40,842 bases of DNA from Zygnema cylindricum. Taxonomy: Eukaryota > Streptophyta > Zygnematophyceae > Zygnematales > Zygnemataceae. Both the position numbers and the translations under genes were made by a program. Below the pieces are notes generated by a model that was not told the origin of the DNA, made no database searches, and was given only the letters and a program-made list of their open reading frames with translations. The stretch spans positions 1 through 40,842 of the forward strand of contig JBBHKE010000803.1 of assembly GCA_037447655.1 (NCBI GenBank), read 5' to 3'. Shown here one piece after another: positions 1-10,056 of the stretch. Position 1 is the first letter of the stretch, and each line of letters begins with the position of its first letter.

Positions 1-1676
1 TTTTAAGCGGTTGAAACAATATTATGAAAGTCAAAGATGTCCAACCGATTGACCGTCAAATTTATACTCAACGGTACTTTATTTGTACCAATGTGTACTT
101 CAAACGTACGTTTTTTGACAAAATGACTGTCTGCAACCGAAACAGTCACTGTCATGATCAATTCCCAAAAATAAATAGTTCATGAAATGCCGTCGAGCAG
201 TTCGATCTACGGATATAAACGTTCCTTTTCCCTTCAATGTTATTTCTAAAAATCGTCCGTTTCACAGTACTGTGCAGTTCACTACTGCAGTTCAGTAACA
301 TTAGAAAAATCTGAAGTGAACAGTACAAACCATTACGGGAGGGGATGATGAACTTTGACTTGTCCGTATAAATTGCTTGCCGTACGCCAGATCAAAGTAG
401 GATTGACTATCAACAAATAACACCAAACAACGAACAACAATCAAACAACAAAACGACAAAAAATAACAAACCACTTAGGGTAGGGCCTCATGTGACTAAG
501 TACGGGCTTTTTTTCTGTCGTTTTCCATTAAAACTTAGTGCCGTACTGCTAAAATTGCAACCGTACGAAGAAATCGGAAATTTGTAGAGTAAAATTTGCG
601 TCATCCTCGAACTTAGGATGTACAACAATTTGTCGTCTTGTGCTTTTTGACCCACTGTCACGTCATCTTCAAACTTATCATAAAACACATCGGCCGGCGA
701 TGTGTTTTAAATAAAGTAGAACCTTTCTCACAAATAAGAAAACCTATTTTCATGTGTGCAAAGTTTTCATAATTTTTTGACGACGTGAAAAAGTACATGG
801 CTGTTTGTTTTTGTCAGCATGCACCTTGTACGGTTGTTTTTGAAGGGGTCTCGATGTTGCAGTGTCATTTCACGTAAAGGTGTAAAATCTGGGAAGGTGA
901 CAAATCTGCGAAATCATGGCGGCCAGACATGAGAGGTTTACGCAAAGGCATGTCGTACAGCCACGGCTGCAATGCTGTACGTCTACGATGTCACGCAATG
1001 ACATGCGACATGCAAAGTCATTTCAAAAATTACGATGTGTTTTGCGACGCTTCAAAACGTTTCGAAAAATATGGTGCGGCAAGACAGATTATACACATTG
1101 ACAGCCGTCACGGGCATTGTCACGTATACAATCGTCACAAAGTTAAGTAACGATTTCGAGTAAATACATAGAGACACATGAAATCCGGGTCCACCGGATC
1201 CGCGCTAAAAAACAAAGTACGTTCACTGAGTTACAAGTACATGGAGCCGTACTTTACTACTTCAACTTTTGATTCGTTGATCGAGAATTGCGAAAACGCA
1301 ACAATCAACAATGGCAGCACACGAAAGAGAGATTTTATTGGAGGTTTTTCAAAGCTGACGAAACATCAACCTTTCAACAAAAGGTAAAGTTTATTTCAAA
1401 AAGTGCGATGGAAAAATCCATCAAGGTACAAAGGGGTTCAAAAAGAGGAAATATACGCTTAATGCTAAATAATAGCCAAAGGAAACAAAGGTAAAGAAAA
1501 CATGTGAAGACACCAAATCCAACTAAAACAACTGTCAAAACTAAGCAAATTTACTAAAGATGACACCAAACAAAGGGGAAAACTACACAACCCTAAGAAA
1601 CTAAACTCCACCCCCCCCGAAGATTGTGGATGTGGATTGGATCCCTTGGTGGAAGATTTGGGAGGCCACACCGGTC
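1..1676. other. Gene-free AT-rich stretch
   Basis: I see no supportable gene here. Open frames are short and lack recognisable motifs. The stretch is rich in GTAC and CGTAC words, and 410-475 is a CAA/AAC-rich, nearly G-free tract of the kind left by decayed element tails. It is probably old transposon debris. Confidence 0.5.
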
Positions 1677-1747
1677 TGTTGAAATAAGTAGTTTTTGTAT
1701 TTTCTAGGTCTAAATTAATTAGCGGAAAACATATAGAGAAAATGTAG

Positions 1748-1835
1748 GCAACCTGCCTCCATCTCTTCTCTTTTGCCCCCATACTTGTTGTAGTAAATGA
1801 ACGAGAGAGAGAGCGATGGAGCCATGGCTACCTCA
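1748..1835 (+). repeat. Hairpin in LTR copy A
   Basis: A CT-rich 5' arm (around CTCCATCTCTTCTC) faces a GA-rich 3' arm (around GAGAGAGCGATGGAG), with the loop near ATACTTGTTGTAG. The same hairpin recurs in copies B and C. Confidence 0.5.
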
Positions 1836-1884
1836 GCTCCAAAGGAAGGACTAAAGATTGACTTAAGTCACTCTCAACAAAAGG

Positions 1885-1965
1885 TTGAGTCCGGCAAGAC
1901 TCGAACCCCCGAACGGCAGAGCGCGACGTAGCCGTTAGCTCTAACCAGTCTGTCGTAGAAGTCCG
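1885..1965 (-). repeat. tRNA-like module (SINE-like) in copy A
   Basis: Read on the minus strand it contains TGGTTAGAGC, which matches the end of a tRNA D-loop and D-stem, and about 30 bases later GGTTCGAGTC, a good internal B box and T-loop. It does not fold into a full functional tRNA. It is best read as a tRNA-derived SINE or tRNA-like part fixed inside this LTR family, since it occupies the same place in all three copies. Confidence 0.5.
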
Positions 1966-2474
1966 TTAGGAGATATAGGGTTTCATTAATATTTAAACTA
2001 TTCTGTTATACATAAATCATTTAACTGAAACTATTTACGGCACGCATAGATACAGTTTTAGGAAATACAAAGAATTATACTAAATTGAAACGGATATTGC
2101 GCATTTTGTTTCGACAGCGAAACAAATATTTCGCAAGTATTTATTACACTGAGATTCCATTTCACGTAAAATCTAACGGCGCACATCATCGCCGAAATCC
2201 CGGAATGGTCACTTTGGCATTTAGTGACGTGGCATGACCTGGCACCACGTGGAGAGATGACATTCGGTCGCAGGAATTCCGAGGAACGTACAGACGAGTG
2301 GAAAATGGACACGCGTCCGCCTAATGGCCTTGTCGTACAGAGGCCGTACAGAAAGTACATCGGCAGTAGTACTTTTTGGTACTGTACAGTGTTGTGATTG
2401 GTTTGTGTTGAAATAAGAAGTTTTTGTATTTTCTAGTTTAAAATAAATTAGCGGAAACATATATAAGAAATGAT

Positions 2475-2560
2475 GGCAGCCTGCCTCCATCTCTTCTCTC
2501 TCTCCCCCATACTTGTTGTAGTCACTGAAGGAGAAAGAGAGCGATGGAGCCATGGCTGCC
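2475..2560 (+). repeat. Long hairpin in LTR copy B
   Basis: The 5' arm 2475-2505 starts GGCAGCC and runs through CTCCATC and a CT tract. The 3' arm 2530-2560 is its near-complement, ending GGCTGCC. The loop is about 24 bases. Copy C keeps the pairing with different bases in the stem. Confidence 0.7.
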
Positions 2561-2582
2561 TCAGCTCCATAGGAAGGACTAA

Positions 2583-2602
2583 AGAGTGACTTAAGTCACT
2601 CT
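2583..2602. repeat. Perfect 20-bp palindrome
   Basis: AGAGTGACTTAAGTCACTCT is a perfect inverted repeat with no loop, lying between the hairpin and the tRNA-like module of copy B. A shorter, decayed version (GACTTAAGTC) is at the matching place in copy A near 1859. Confidence 0.8.
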
Positions 2603-2617
2603 CAACAAAAGGTTGAG

Positions 2618-2695
2618 TCCGGCAGGACTCGAACCCCCGACCGGTAGAGCGCGGCGTAGCCGTTAGCTCTAACCAGTCTGTCGTAGAAGTCCGTT
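2618..2695 (-). repeat. tRNA-like module (SINE-like) in copy B
   Basis: Near-identical to the module in copy A. On the minus strand it carries TGGTTAGAGC and GGTTCGAGTC at tRNA-like spacing. It is not a functional tRNA by eye. Confidence 0.5.
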
Positions 2696-3110
2696 AGATA
2701 ATATAGGGTTTCATTCATATATAAACTGTTGTATAGTACCGAAATGATCTAACTGGAATATGAAACGGAACGAACATAGAACTTGTTAAGGTTTAGTGCG
2801 AAACGTCATTTCGCACGAAACAAATGAAACAGACACTTTGAACGGTCGACATTTAATGTCGGATTTAATCCGACATCGCACGTCGTCGCCGAGATCGCGG
2901 AATGGTCACTTTGGATTTTATGGACGTGGCATGACGTGGCGCCGCGTGGAAGGATAACATTCGGTCGCGAGAATTCCGGAGGAAATACGGACAAGTGGAA
3001 AAATGACACGCGTCCACTCAAGAGCCTTGTCGTACACCGGCCGTACAAAAAGTACATCGGCCATAGTACCTTTCTGTACTTTACAGTAATACGATTGGTT
3101 CGTACTTTAG

Positions 3111-3727
3111 TAGATAGGGGTTGTGAGAGGGATTTAGGACTTAGGAAATATTTGGTAGACTTACACCTCTCTCTAAGAGAGCTTTGTATAAATTGGCATT
3201 TTTGCCGGCTCATAACTTATCGTCTGGTTGGCCGTTTTCAGTGATTCTTTTTGCTACGGACTCAGGGGAGTCCAGGCTACACAGGGGTGCAGTCAAATTG
3301 TCAGTTTGCCTTCTTGGGCAGAAGTGGTCGTGGCTTAAAGTGGGTTAGTTAAATACTATCTAGAGGCTTCCTGTATTCTGTAGTCCAATGGAGGACACAG
3401 AATTGCAGTTTGTACAGGCAGTAGATACGGGTTGTGAGAGGGAACTAGGAAAAACTAGGACTTAGGAAAAATCAGGTAGATAGTCCTCTCCCTCTTTGAG
3501 AATTTGTATAAATTGGTATCTTTGCCACCCTATAACTTATCGGTTGGTTGGCCATTTTCAGCGATTTTTTTTTCTACAGACTCAGGGGAGTCCACGCTGC
3601 ACAAGGGTGCAGTCAAATTGTCAGTTTGCTTTTTTGGGTAGCAGTGGTTGTGGCTTGAAGTGGGTTAGTTAAATACTATCTAGAGGCTTCTTGAATTCTG
3701 TAGTCCAATGGAGGACACAGAATTGCA
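3111..3727 (+). repeat. Tandem direct duplication of the gag leader (about 310 bp x 2)
   Basis: Unit 1 (3111-3421) and unit 2 (3422-3727) share their order and most of their bases, from TTGTGAGAGG through GACTCAGGGGAGTC to ATGGAGGACACAGAATTGCA. Unit 2 stops abruptly at 3727, where sequence of the minus-strand retroelement begins. Unit 2 therefore repeats the presumed gag start (ATG at 3708). Confidence 0.75.
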
Positions 3728-3853
3728 CGGTCATCCGCCACCGTGCTCCGCTCTAGAAGGGTCGCGGCTTGCCCTCGTTGAAGAGCCATTGATACTCGTT
3801 GACGGTAAAAGGCAACAAGAATGCTCGGGGGAGGGCTTACCAGACCCTGGGTC

Positions 3854-4066
3854 TCAAAAGTTTTTTTTCGCACAGTCACGAAGGAAATCATCAAAAGACT
3901 TGTCCAAAGTACCAAAACTTTCTGCGGCAAATGGCACAAATTGGTCCGCTGGGTCTCGGTGAGTGTAATTTCTTTCCTTAAAATTTGCTGCATCTCGGGC
4001 CGCCACGATCGTATGTACAGCTGCGCGAGAATAAACGTGGGTTCCGGTCGGATACGTGAGGACCAC
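3854..4066 (-). pseudogene. Non-LTR element, C-terminal endonuclease-like tail
   Basis: The frame contains YPTGTHVY, a run of AA-rich helix (AAVHTIVAARDAANFKER), and VPFAAESFGTL. I associate this arrangement (hydrophobic strand, acidic and lysine residues, then a V-P-F-E-x-F-G-x-L tail) with the C-terminal domain of zinc-finger/RT retroelements from algae and invertebrates, possibly a PD-(D/E)xK nuclease fold. No catalytic residue can be assigned with confidence. It follows the RT parts in the expected order, which is the main support. Confidence 0.4.
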
Positions 4067-4173
4067 ATCACCAAAAGTCCTCCCAACCCCATGGAGGAAA
4101 ACTAAGTCAACCCGACGACTTCGAAAGTTGGTAGACTAGGAGCAAGAAGGTAGTATATGAGAAACCTCGCGCC

Positions 4174-4419
4174 TCACGGTGTAGCCCGCGTTGGTGCCGA
4201 TCGCAGCGCTTGAGTCGCAAACCAAATCATGCTCAACAGTACGTTCAACGCCCCTAGAGCAACGGAGTAGATAAATCCCTTACGAGTCGATAGGTTGATT
4301 ACAAACACAATGTGGTCGCCGAAGAAGTCCGGGTGAGGCAAACCCAAACGAAAACGTAAGGCAGATGTGAAGTGGTCAGACGTTAGACAAAGGGTTGAAA
4401 AAATCGGCGTGGCTTGCAC
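4174..4419 (-). pseudogene. Non-LTR element, linker with ALRFRLGLP and FGDH motifs
   Basis: The frame shows FTSALRFRLGLPHPD followed by FFGDHIVF. In related elements I recall this as a ALRxRLGLP...DxFGDHxxxC cysteine/histidine motif between RT and nuclease parts. Here the cysteines that should surround it are missing, so it is decayed or shifted out of frame. Confidence 0.4.
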
Positions 4420-4526
4420 CCACGCACCAGCACTTGGCCCAAAACACGAACGTACTCAAACACGCGATTGAGTAGAAGGTACCGCGTTTAAAAGGTTATG
4501 GAATTCAACGATTGCTAATTGCTCAG

Positions 4527-5132
4527 CTATACGTTGATGGAGATGAATGTTTGAAAGGGTGGAACCTGGTTTCTTGCATCAGGGAGGAGCGCACTCACGG
4601 AGAGAAGAGTCTCGAGAAAAGGAAAAAAGTTTCCCCCCACCTTGGTGACGACCTGGGCCAGAATTGGAGCATCATTAACGATAAATCGGGAGGTGATGGT
4701 AGGTGCCACCAGAGACCAACTACCCAAATATGCCGCCGGAGCAACTCTAGCCACAGGAATCAAACTTAAGCCGCCATTCGAAATAGGGAGACTTGCTTTT
4801 TGGCGGGCAAACAAACCCTCCAGCCGATCAAAAATCCCATGCCCAACGAGGTGGTGGAGTACGCTAAAGTGTTTGTTGTCAATTTTTTTAAGAGAAGACA
4901 AAAACAGAGTCGTTTGTGGCACAATCCGGGCAAGATAAAGAGGACGTTGAGCAAAACAACGGGTGAGGATTGCAAAAGCCACTTGGGAATCATAGAGCTT
5001 AGGGAGGTCATCAGAGTGCGACAGGTCATCAATCAAAGCATCTGTAACAACCTGGTTCACAAAGGATGGGGCTCCAATAGGGGATCCTAAAGCCTTAATT
5101 CCCTCTGTTGAAGATAAAATTCGAAAACCCAT
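4527..5132 (-). pseudogene. Non-LTR element, RT thumb and downstream region
   Basis: An open frame of 201 residues starting MGFRILSSTEGIKALGSPIG. The GIKALGSPIG motif matches the 'xLGxPIG' strand that follows the RT palm in many non-LTR RTs. The rest is helical with LPISNGGLSL, the usual 'GGLGL' type motif after the thumb. No stop interrupts these 201 codons, but the frame differs from the RT core upstream. Confidence 0.55.
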
Positions 5133-5153
5133 AGGGACGGGGTAGTTCGAATG

Positions 5154-5480
5154 TCAGCCTTGGGGGCACCACGCTACACACTTAGATGGGTTAATCGATA
5201 AATCGATCTTAGAAGGTTGCTTTCCAAAATGGGTGAAGGCAGACAAAACTTGGTCTCGGGGCCCGGCAATATGCGTATCATCCGCAATCGAAGGGAAAAA
5301 ACAACCACGAAAAGTCGTAGCCCAGTCACGTAGTGCTTGACGGTGACCCAATGCAAAAAGGGGTGCCCCCAACGGATCACCCTGGCGAGTGCCAGTCATA
5401 TATTCTATAGTGGCCGCATCACCAAAGAGACCGCCAAGGGGAAAGATGAGGGGGCTTGAACGACAATAAAAGGCACGCAC
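5154..5480 (-). pseudogene. Non-LTR element, RT motifs B and C
   Basis: The frame reads GTRQGDPLGAPLFAL, the motif B that binds the template, then IADDTHIAGP, where ADD holds the two motif C catalytic aspartates, then SINPSKCVAW, the following hairpin. It continues the RT of 5405-6082 in another frame, so a frameshift near 5410-5480 separates motif A from motif B. Confidence 0.75.
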
Positions 5481-6082
5481 AAAAGGAAAAATCTGGTTAT
5501 TGGCGATGGAGCAAGTCTTAACTCTCGAAAGATAGCATTACGGCTAACTGTATTAAATGCGTTGGCAACATCCACTTGAAGGACCACCCAATCCGGATGG
5601 AGGTCTAGAAGAGCCCGAAGGCCATGAACAACAGCCTCACAACCCCGCTTAGTAGCAACTCCAAACTGGTGCAGTGTAAAGTGGTCATGGTAAGCTCCTT
5701 GAAGTTGAATACACATTGCACGGGCCACTAATAGATACGAAACTTCTCCTATAGCAATAAGACGAATGCTGCCGGCTGGTTTGCAAACAACAACAAGACG
5801 CGCCGCAAAGAGAAGAGGTATAACATGGTGAGGGACGTTTCCTCGAGCCACCACAGAAGCCACTTTAAAAAGAAGGTCAAAACCTTTAGAGGGGGTCGCA
5901 GGAGGAGATACATCTCGCAGAAGTTCATAAACCATGCCAGATGGGCCTCCCGCCGAAAGATGAGGAGACCAAATCAAATATTTTGTAAATGTTTCTTGCT
6001 CTAAATCGAAAGAATCAAGTGGATCACGCACCTTGATGAAAAGAAGGTGCTCGTCACGCACAAGAGGATGGAGCAAACGCAA
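5405..6082 (-). pseudogene. Non-LTR element, RT fingers and motif A
   Basis: 225 residues. The finger region has IRLIAIGEVSYLLVARAM, equal to the RPIAVGEVLRR-type motif of this RT class. VLQVDVANAFNTVSR is motif A, with the catalytic aspartate in VDVANAF. GVATKRGCEAVVHGL is the motif before it. The start of the frame is arbitrary because the element is one long broken ORF. Confidence 0.75.
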
Positions 6083-6420
6083 AGCTACAACTGATGCCTA
6101 TGAAGACGGAGACGGGGTGAAAGGTCCAAGCGCACGAGCAGCTCGACCAAGATGGACTCCCGATGTAATCTCGGGGTGGAGCGTGGAAGTGGGGCATGAC
6201 GTTTGAGAGGGGACATGGAAAGACTAATGACACGATCCGTGTGTTCTTGTTGCAATGACTCCCAATCCCCCCTCAGAAATCGTTGGCGACGAGCCTTAGT
6301 CTCACGAGCCCCACTCGCACAACCCCTTGTTGGCAAAACCGAAACCCAAAGAGGAAATAAGAGGAGTAAGTGCCATGCGGCGTTGTTGGCGATGTCCTCA
6401 ACCAATAATGCTAAAGGAAA

Positions 6421-6756
6421 TCAAAGAGCTGCTTGGATGGAATCACGAAGATTGCTCGGGATACGAGTGTACAATCGAGGGCGTGGGTAGTCTAAGTGAT
6501 AACACCCCAGAACGTTGAGACGGCGAACATATTGCCAATCAGTAAGAGATGGTTGTTGGGGAACAGTTGGTGGAGCAAGCTGGCCCTTGCTGGGGGGTGG
6601 GATACCCTTAGGAGGAAAAAGACAAGACTTCAAATGCCTCGACAAACCGCCAACCGCCACATATAGCTTTCCACATTGAGGATAGGGTACCCTAGTTGGA
6701 CTAATACTTAATGATGGGGGCAAAGAGGGTGGTTGGGAAAGAGGGATAGAATGCAA
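6421..6756 (-). pseudogene. Non-LTR element, N-terminal C2H2 finger region
   Basis: The frame has YPQCGKLYVAVGGLSRHLKSC: the spacing of a C2H2-type finger (C-x2-C...H-x3/4-C/H), but the first ligand is tyrosine in place of cysteine. It is followed by a proline-rich linker. A decayed nucleic-acid-binding finger at the N-terminus fits an early-branching non-LTR element. Confidence 0.5.
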
Positions 6757-7130
6757 AGGTGGAGAATGCGCTTGAAAAAGGGGTGGACGGTAGGGGGCAA
6801 CAATGAGAGGGGGAGGCTCTTTGCTTAAAGGTAGTGATGAAATAGGGTTTGTTGAAGGTATTAGCGGTGTGCTCCTAAGGGGATGTTCAACCCCACATGA
6901 GTTTGTGCAAGGGTTGGGAATGGTGGAAGGAACCGTGTGTGGGGATAATTCTACAGAAGGGAGGGGGGAGAGTAGTGCTCTAAGAGGTGGGAAGCAAAGG
7001 GTTAAGGTTCATATCTGAGGTAATCAAACGTGGTCGAGCGTGATCCGAAGAAGATGGCGACAGGGAGCGTGATGCCCGTCGTTTATGAAGGGCCATAAGA
7101 GTGAGAGGCGGTGGATGGCGAGCGCTGGTG

Positions 7131-7496
7131 GTGCTATGCGCTTAGGAGTAGTGTAGAATTTTCTCGGACAACTCCCGTCGGTAGATCCAAGGATGTAAAA
7201 GAAAAGTGAAAAAAAGTTCCCTTGGGCAACAAAGGAAAAGGAATCGGAAAAAGTTGCGGCTCATTGCTTGAGAGTAAGTTTTGAAGAGTACCAGCTCGCC
7301 AAATTTTGCGCCGGTTACATGAAGAGAAGTTCAAGAAACCACAGCAGAAAGCCACAAAAAGATGGTCACAGAAAAAAAAGAGGAGGAAAACGGCCGAAAT
7401 GGACAACTCTATCTAGTAAAAAAAAACAAAAGAGCGGATGGAGCTGATTTGCCCACCAACAGAAAGGTGTTGTAAAATAGGTTCTATAGAGTATCC
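7131..7496. other. Unassigned stretch between two retroelements
   Basis: No recognisable gene. It lies between the 5' side of the minus-strand retroelement and LTR-like copy C and could be the element's untranslated leader. Confidence 0.4.
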
Positions 7497-8670
7497 TATT
7501 GAAATTTAAGTATTTTCTAGATTTAGAGGTTGTAAAATAAAAGGCAAAGAGGAGACACTGACAGCTTGCCTCTAACTCTTCACTCAAGTCCCCACACTTG
7601 TCGCAGTCACTGAAGACTTGAAGAGGAGTTAGATCCATGGCTTCCTAAGTTGTCCTAAGAGGACAAGAAGGCAAATCTTGATAGAGTTACCTAAAAGGAT
7701 TGACGGAACCAAGATTTGATCCGGGTACATGCCGACCGTCAAATTACCTGTTAGCTTTAACCTATAAGTCTAGGATTAGTGGTAGGATATAATAGGTTTG
7801 ACATATATTTAATTTGTTACACGTAGACTAGTTCATTTAACGGGAAATAGATATGTAATCCATAGATACAATTTTGAATAATACAATGTACGGTTTAATG
7901 TATTATATGAAACGGATACCGAGCATTTGTTTCGAACGCGAAACAAATACTGCGCGTATATTTTCAATGGCTATAATTGTATCCGGTTTTGATCAGACGG
8001 CCATAATAGGCGCTGCGATCACAGAATATGTACTTTTGGCGTTTTATTGTCATCGCCACGTCATGTGACACGTGGGGCGAAAAGGTTGGATTGCGATAAC
8101 TCCAAAGATTACGTTAACAAATCCGGATATGACATGTGTTGACATTTTGGCCATGTCGTACGATGGTTGTACAAAAAGTACACCGGCACATGTATTTTTT
8201 TGTACGACAGAGTAATTTGATTGGTGTCGTACGTCAGTAGATAGAGTTTTAGAGAGAGATAGGACTTAGAAAATTTAGTAGGTAGCAGCCTCTCTTTGAG
8301 AGAGCTCTTGTACAAAAGGTCATCTTTGACCATTCATAACTATCAATTTACTTGACCATTTTCAGTGATTCTTTTTGTTGCGGACTCAGCGGAGTCTAGG
8401 CTACACAAGGATGTAGTCGTTGATAGTTTTTGCCTTTGTGGTTGGCTGCATTTATAAGGGAAAGTCAAAGTGGGTGAATGTGTCCAAAACTCATATTCTA
8501 ACTTTGCATTCTGTGGTGGAACTGAGCACAGAGAAAGTGTGAGTCTTATTTCACAGGAGTGAAGCTTTAATGGAGTTTTGATTGTCAAGGGGTCAATCAT
8601 TTGGGTTTATATAAACTTGGAGTCGGCACTATCTAGATTAACTTCTTTTGGATCTACGATTTCTGTAGGC
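7497..8670 (+). repeat. LTR-like repeat plus leader, copy C (diverged)
   Basis: A third, more diverged copy. It keeps the order seen in copy B: start near TATTGAAATTTAAG, hairpin (7566-7645), tRNA-like module (about 7690-7790, minus strand), GAAACAAAT patch (7938), GTACAAAAAGTAC block (8169), GACTCAGCGGAGTC (8385), then CAATGGAGAACACAGAG at 8670. Here a copia-like gag follows the ATG, which ties the whole family to Ty1/copia. Confidence 0.55.
7690..7790 (-). repeat. tRNA-like module in copy C (diverged)
   Basis: The minus strand shows GGTTAAAGCTAACAGG and later GGATCAAATCTTGG, a decayed D-arm and B box at the same relative place as in copies A and B. Confidence 0.4.
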
Positions 8671-8671
8671 A

Positions 8672-9340
8672 ATGGAGAACACAGAGTTTCAGGTTATGGG
8701 CCCACCATCTAGGGTGCTTATATTTGATGGAACAAACTTTACTTTGTAAGAGTTTACGATGGAAGGATTGCTTTTCGAAAAGCACTTATAGGGAATTGTT
8801 TCGGGACAAGTGAGGTGTCCGCCACTGAGATTTGGTGAAAGTCACTGTGGAGATTCATCAAGGGCTTCCCGGAAATTAAACCTTTTTTCAGATGCAACGG
8901 AACGTGAAGGGAAAATTATTGCTATGGAAGGGGGAAATGGGGAGAAGGATAAAGGGACACCTATGGTGAGGGAAGCTAGGCTCTCCGCCACAGCTCCACG
9001 TAGAGGGGTTATAAGTAAAACCAAAGAAAATGATAGTAAAATTTAGGAGTATAAAAACACTATAACAAAACATCTTATACTTAGAAATGTGTCTAAGTCC
9101 ATAGCTATCACTTTTTTGAATCTAACGAAGTCTTCGAAAATTTGGGATAAACTAAGTCATATTTATAAGAGTGAGACTATTCAGAGGCATCAATTAGTAA
9201 TAAAAGAAATAGAGGCCTATGTTTATAAAGGCGGTAGCATGATAGGGTTTTGCAATGATATTGCTGCGTTACATGTTGAGCTTGCTAGTGCGGAATATGT
9301 AGAATCTGAGGAGAGGGAGATTTTGAAAAAAAAAACGGGC
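8672..9340 (+). pseudogene. Ty1/copia-type gag remnant (UBN2-like)
   Basis: The ATG at 8672 opens MENTEFQ, followed by VLIFDGTNFTL, then a stop in place of the tryptophan codon usual in this motif, and FTMEGLLFEKHL. This matches the start of copia gag proteins (FDGTNYxxW...M...L...LW). After a broken stretch, 9089-9335 gives KIWDKLSHIYKSE, LVIKEIEAYVYKGGSM and LHVELASAEYVESEE, the helical repeat signature of UBN2-type gag. Gag would form the particle in the cytoplasm. Multiple stops and loss of all pol sequence show it is dead. It ends near a poly-A run at 9328. Confidence 0.7.
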
Positions 9341-9404
9341 GGTTTGGGTTATGTAAAATTTTGCTTTTTGCGACCTCTGGCAAGAATGGTTTTTTTTTTT
9401 TTAA

Positions 9405-9560
9405 AAGCCGTGATGTGTTGGCGATACGATATATCGCCGATATATCAGGAACGCATCGCGATATTTAGCTTTTCGATATATCGAGGCGATATATCGATTA
9501 TCGGGTACCTGATATTCGATACATATCGAATATCGGCAAATGGGCCACTACATAAATGAA
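9405..9560. repeat. GATATATCG palindrome-rich repeat
   Basis: About 150 bp dense in CGATATATCG-type palindromes (GATACGATATATCGCCGATATATC and GGCGATATATCGATTATCG, among others). Its words resemble the ends and interior of the hAT-type MITEs at 17591, 24180 and 31793, so it may be a fourth, rearranged relative. Confidence 0.5.
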
Positions 9561-10056
9561 GTACCAGACTTTAGCTCCCACCGTACAGAAAGTGCAATAA
9601 GGCCTCTTCTCCATGAGGCAGCAATCGTACGGATACTCTTACTGGCAGTATTATTTCGTTTTCTCCATCAGGTCGTGTCAGCAAGGAATCTATCGCGTAC
9701 GTGTTTTCTTTCGTAGGTTCCTGTTCTGACAGCGAGCATGGTCAAAGATTACAAGCGCAATATCTCAACGCGTATCCGTACAGCCAGCCGCAATAATAAA
9801 TTACGTGAATGTACAATTTGTACGCTCGTGTTTTGTCATTTTTTTCGTTTGTTTGCCGTTCGTGTTTCGTCGTGGCGCCTCAAATCCCCGATGTCAACGG
9901 ATGATGGAGGCGTCACGGCACATTCTTCGACAAAGATTTTTTGGTGGTTTTCGTTGGATTTGATTCTCACTTGTCCGAAGGCGCGTGGCCCATGTCCGAA
10001 GGGCGCATGATTTGTACGTGACCTTTCCACGCGTAAAATTTTACACGTCCGGTGTC
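9561..10056. other. Gene-free stretch upstream of the large gene
   Basis: No gene is recognised. The overlapping short frames have no motif. It may contain distal promoter sequence of the gene starting at 10830. Confidence 0.4.

Larger units (their letters stand above)
1677..2405 (+). repeat. LTR-like repeat, copy A (truncated)
   Basis: This copy begins TGTTGAAATAAG, the same start as copy B at 2406, and shares with copies B and C the same order of parts: a hairpin, a minus-strand tRNA-like module, a GAAACAAAT patch, a block around GGAATGGTCACTTTGG, and a GTACAAAAAGTAC-like block. It stops near 2405, exactly where copy B begins, at the point where copy B goes on into its leader. It is therefore either a truncated copy or the left part of a recombined tandem. 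The TG start and the link to a copia-type gag in copy C suggest an LTR, but no paired LTR or target duplication was found. Confidence 0.55.
2406..3410 (+). repeat. LTR-like repeat plus leader, copy B
   Basis: The fullest of the three related copies. In order it has TGTTGAAATAAG at the start, a strong hairpin (2475-2560), a perfect 20-bp palindrome (2583-2602), a minus-strand tRNA-like module (2618-2695), the GTAC-rich block, then a leader with GACTCAGGGGAGTC, ending at ATGGAGGACACAGA (3388). The same ATG context heads the copia-like gag of copy C at 8672, so 3388 is the lost gag start. Only about 23 codons remain open after it. I did not find a second LTR or a primer-binding site. Confidence 0.55.
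3727..7130 (-). mobile_element. Degenerate non-LTR retroelement with C2H2 finger, RT and C-terminal endonuclease-like domain
   Basis: Read on the minus strand, the parts appear in order but in several frames: a zinc-finger-like N-terminus (6756-6421), a reverse transcriptase (about 6082-5154), a thumb/linker part (5132-4527), and a C-terminal part (4419-3854) with an FGDH motif and a conserved tail. No AP-type endonuclease was seen. The finger-RT-C-terminal plan resembles early-branching non-LTR elements that carry a restriction-like endonuclease, but that placement is an inference. At least four frame changes show it is dead. The 5' end is not sharp; 7130 is approximate. The 3' end at 3727 abuts the copia-like leader. 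Confidence 0.65.

Noticed and set aside
1465-1782. 105-codon minus-strand frame
   Set aside because: It crosses the start of LTR copy A, has no motif, and its composition follows the CT-rich hairpin arm.
1885-1965. Functional tRNA gene
   Set aside because: A and B box-like words are present but no acceptor stem or clean cloverleaf can be formed, and the block is part of a repeat.
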